DNA of 64,000 nucleotides from Deltaproteobacteria bacterium (GTDB lineage: Bacteria; Myxococcota_A; UBA9160; UBA4427): the NCBI GenBank assembly GCA_002719955.1, contig PBFW01000025.1, forward strand, positions 18,268 to 82,267, given 5' to 3'. The notes beneath the pieces are model-generated. The model was not told where the DNA came from and did not search any database. It saw nothing but the letters and a program-made list of their open reading frames with translations. Below are positions 62,810-64,000 of this stretch, piece by piece (the stretch's first letter is position 1; the number at the start of each line of letters is the position of its first letter). A program made the position numbers and the translations under genes.

Positions 62810-64000
62810 ATGTCCAAGGAAAAGTTCGAACGTAATAAGCCTCACGTGAACGTGGGTACGATTGGTCACGTTGATCACGGCAAGACGACCCTGACGGCTG
62901 CGATTACATCACGTCAGGCTCATAAGGGTCTTGCGGAGAACATGGCTTTCGACCAGATCGACAAGGCTCCGGAGGAGCGTGAGCGGGGGATCACGATCGC
63001 AACGGCTCACGTGGAGTACGAGTCGGACGGTCGTCACTACGCGCATGTAGATTGTCCTGGTCATGCCGACTACGTGAAGAACATGATCACGGGTGCTGCC
63101 CAGATGGATGGAGCGATTCTGGTGGTGTCTGCTGCGGATGGTCCGATGCCTCAGACGCGGGAGCACGTTCTTCTGGCCCGTCAGGTGAATGTTCCTCATA
63201 TCGTAGTTTTCCTGAACAAGGTGGATCAGGTGGACGACGAGGAACTTCTGGAGCTGGTGGAGATGGAGATCCGGGAGCTTCTTTCTGGTTACGATTTTCC
63301 GGGCGACGATATTCCGATCATCATGGGTTCAGCGCTTTCTGCCGGCGAGGACTCGAGCAACGACGAAGCGAACAAGTGCATCGATGAGCTGATGGAGGCT
63401 CTGGACGCGAATATTCCGGAGCCGGTTCGCGACCTGGACAAGGATTTTCTGATGCCGATCGAGGATGTTTTCTCGATTACGGGTCGTGGAACGGTGGTGA
63501 CGGGTCGCATCGAGGCGGGCACGATCCATCCCTCGGACGAGGTCGAGATCGTGGGTATCCGGGATACGACGAAGACGACGATCACGGGCGTGGAGATGTT
63601 CCGGAAGCTGTTGGACGAGGGTCGCGCGGGTGACAACGTGGGTTGTCTTCTGCGTGGAACGGGCAAGGACGAGGTGGAACGCGGTCAGGTATTGGCGAAG
63701 CCGTCGTCGATTACGCCGCATACGAAGTTCCGGGCGCAGGCCTATATCCTGACGAAGGACGAGGGGGGTCGTCACACGCCCTTCTTTAACGGTTACCGGC
63801 CTCAGTTCTATTTTCGGACGACGGATGTGACGGGCATTGCGAATCTCCCGGATGGGACGGAGATGGTGATGCCGGGTGACAACGTGGAGATGACGGTGGA
63901 GCTGATCACGCCGATCGCGATGGACAAGGAGCTTCGCTTCGCGATTCGGGAAGGGGGCCGAACAGTGGGTTCGGGTGTCGTCTCGGAAGTCATCGAATAA
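62810..64000 (+). CDS. tuf: Elongation factor Tu
   Basis: GTPase delivering aminoacyl-tRNA to the ribosome. ATG 62810 is the start; the track adds an upstream TTG. G1 is GHVDHGKT (19-26), then the switch [23 protein letters not shown] and G4 NKVD. Domain 2 begins near [20 protein letters not shown] and domain 3 ends [13 protein letters not shown]. 396 aa, complete; the TAA is the last codon of the window. A 238-base leader separates it from tRNA-Thr. Codon use is more T-ending (GGT, GTT, CGT) than its neighbours, as expected for a highly expressed gene. Confidence 0.98.
   Translation: MSKEKFERNKPHVNVGTIGHVDHGKTTLTAAITSRQAHKGLAENMAFDQIDKAPEERERGITIATAHVEYESDGRHYAHVDCPGHADYVKNMITGAAQMDGAILVVSAADGPMPQTREHVLLARQVNVPHIVVFLNKVDQVDDEELLELVEMEIRELLSGYDFPGDDIPIIMGSALSAGEDSSNDEANKCIDELMEALDANIPEPVRDLDKDFLMPIEDVFSITGRGTVVTGRIEAGTIHPSDEVEIVGIRDTTKTTITGVEMFRKLLDEGRAGDNVGCLLRGTGKDEVERGQVLAKPSSITPHTKFRAQAYILTKDEGGRHTPFFNGYRPQFYFRTTDVTGIANLPDGTEMVMPGDNVEMTVELITPIAMDKELRFAIREGGRTVGSGVVSEVIE

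Noticed and set aside
1-64000. Genome-wide recoding of TAG or TGA to explain the interrupted genes
   Set aside because: Many intact genes end in TAG (pyrC, aceE, aceF, the BI-1 gene, the first acyl-CoA dehydrogenase) or TGA (hisE, ispH, nuoB), so neither is a general sense codon. Local readthrough remains possible.
1-64000. CRISPR arrays, insertion sequences, phage or toxin-antitoxin loci
   Set aside because: No spaced direct repeats, transposase motifs, phage structural genes or recognisable antitoxin pairs were found. The only mobile-type gene is the degenerate recombinase at 37.8 kb.

Overview
The window is one continuous stretch of a GC-rich Gram-negative chromosome. It is mostly housekeeping genes packed in short operons, with no rRNA, no CRISPR array and no intact mobile element. 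The tRNA-Thr/Tyr/Gly/Thr-tuf block at the right end has the classical proteobacterial order. A ferrochelatase with an internal cysteine cluster of the Myxococcus type, a PilZ-DUF4388 gene, a homodimeric-type pyruvate dehydrogenase E1 and a phosphatidylcholine synthase together suggest a deltaproteobacterial or myxobacterial-related lineage. That placement is inference; no 16S gene is present.

Left part (1-20 kb): the 3' end of pyrC, a GNAT acetyltransferase, an AT-richer gap holding a possible small minus-strand transcription unit, a membrane-anchored carboxylesterase, hisE-hisG, a nonsense-interrupted receiver gene, an EamA transporter, an M20 deacylase, two lipoproteins, pepN, a glutathione peroxidase, ettA, clpB behind a heat-shock-like promoter, and an acetyltransferase coupled to a ribosome-hibernation-type protein.

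Middle part (20-50 kb): a BI-1 membrane protein; aceE-aceF; a decayed PilZ-DUF4388 gene next to an intact EAL gene; two alpha/beta hydrolases flanking an internally deleted SDR remnant; a ferritin-like di-iron protein whose reading frame continues past an amber stop; a CDF metal exporter; a PatB/MalY-like PLP enzyme with an extra N-terminal domain; a second E2 with lpd and lipA; a degenerate tyrosine recombinase; clpS-clpA; MATE-ispH; two acyl-CoA dehydrogenases followed by hemE, convergent with hemH.

Right part (50-64 kb): a broken response regulator coupled to a small receiver-like protein, pcs, then an apparent seven-gene operon nuoB-E2-lipB-nuoI-nuoC-nuoD-DUF1285-like. Its Nuo subunits are divergent, no membrane-arm genes lie nearby, and a 2-oxoacid dehydrogenase E2 and the octanoyltransferase sit inside it. 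tRNA-Cys, a glycosyltransferase, tRNA-Leu, a PilZ protein, rlmB and the tRNA-tuf operon finish the window.

Two themes stand out. First, lipoate metabolism is heavily represented: one E1, three E2s, one E3, LipA and LipB. Second, several genes, notably three signalling genes, are broken by in-frame stops or -1 shifts while neighbouring housekeeping genes are intact. That means either real regulatory gene decay or sequence error, and only re-reading the DNA can separate the two.
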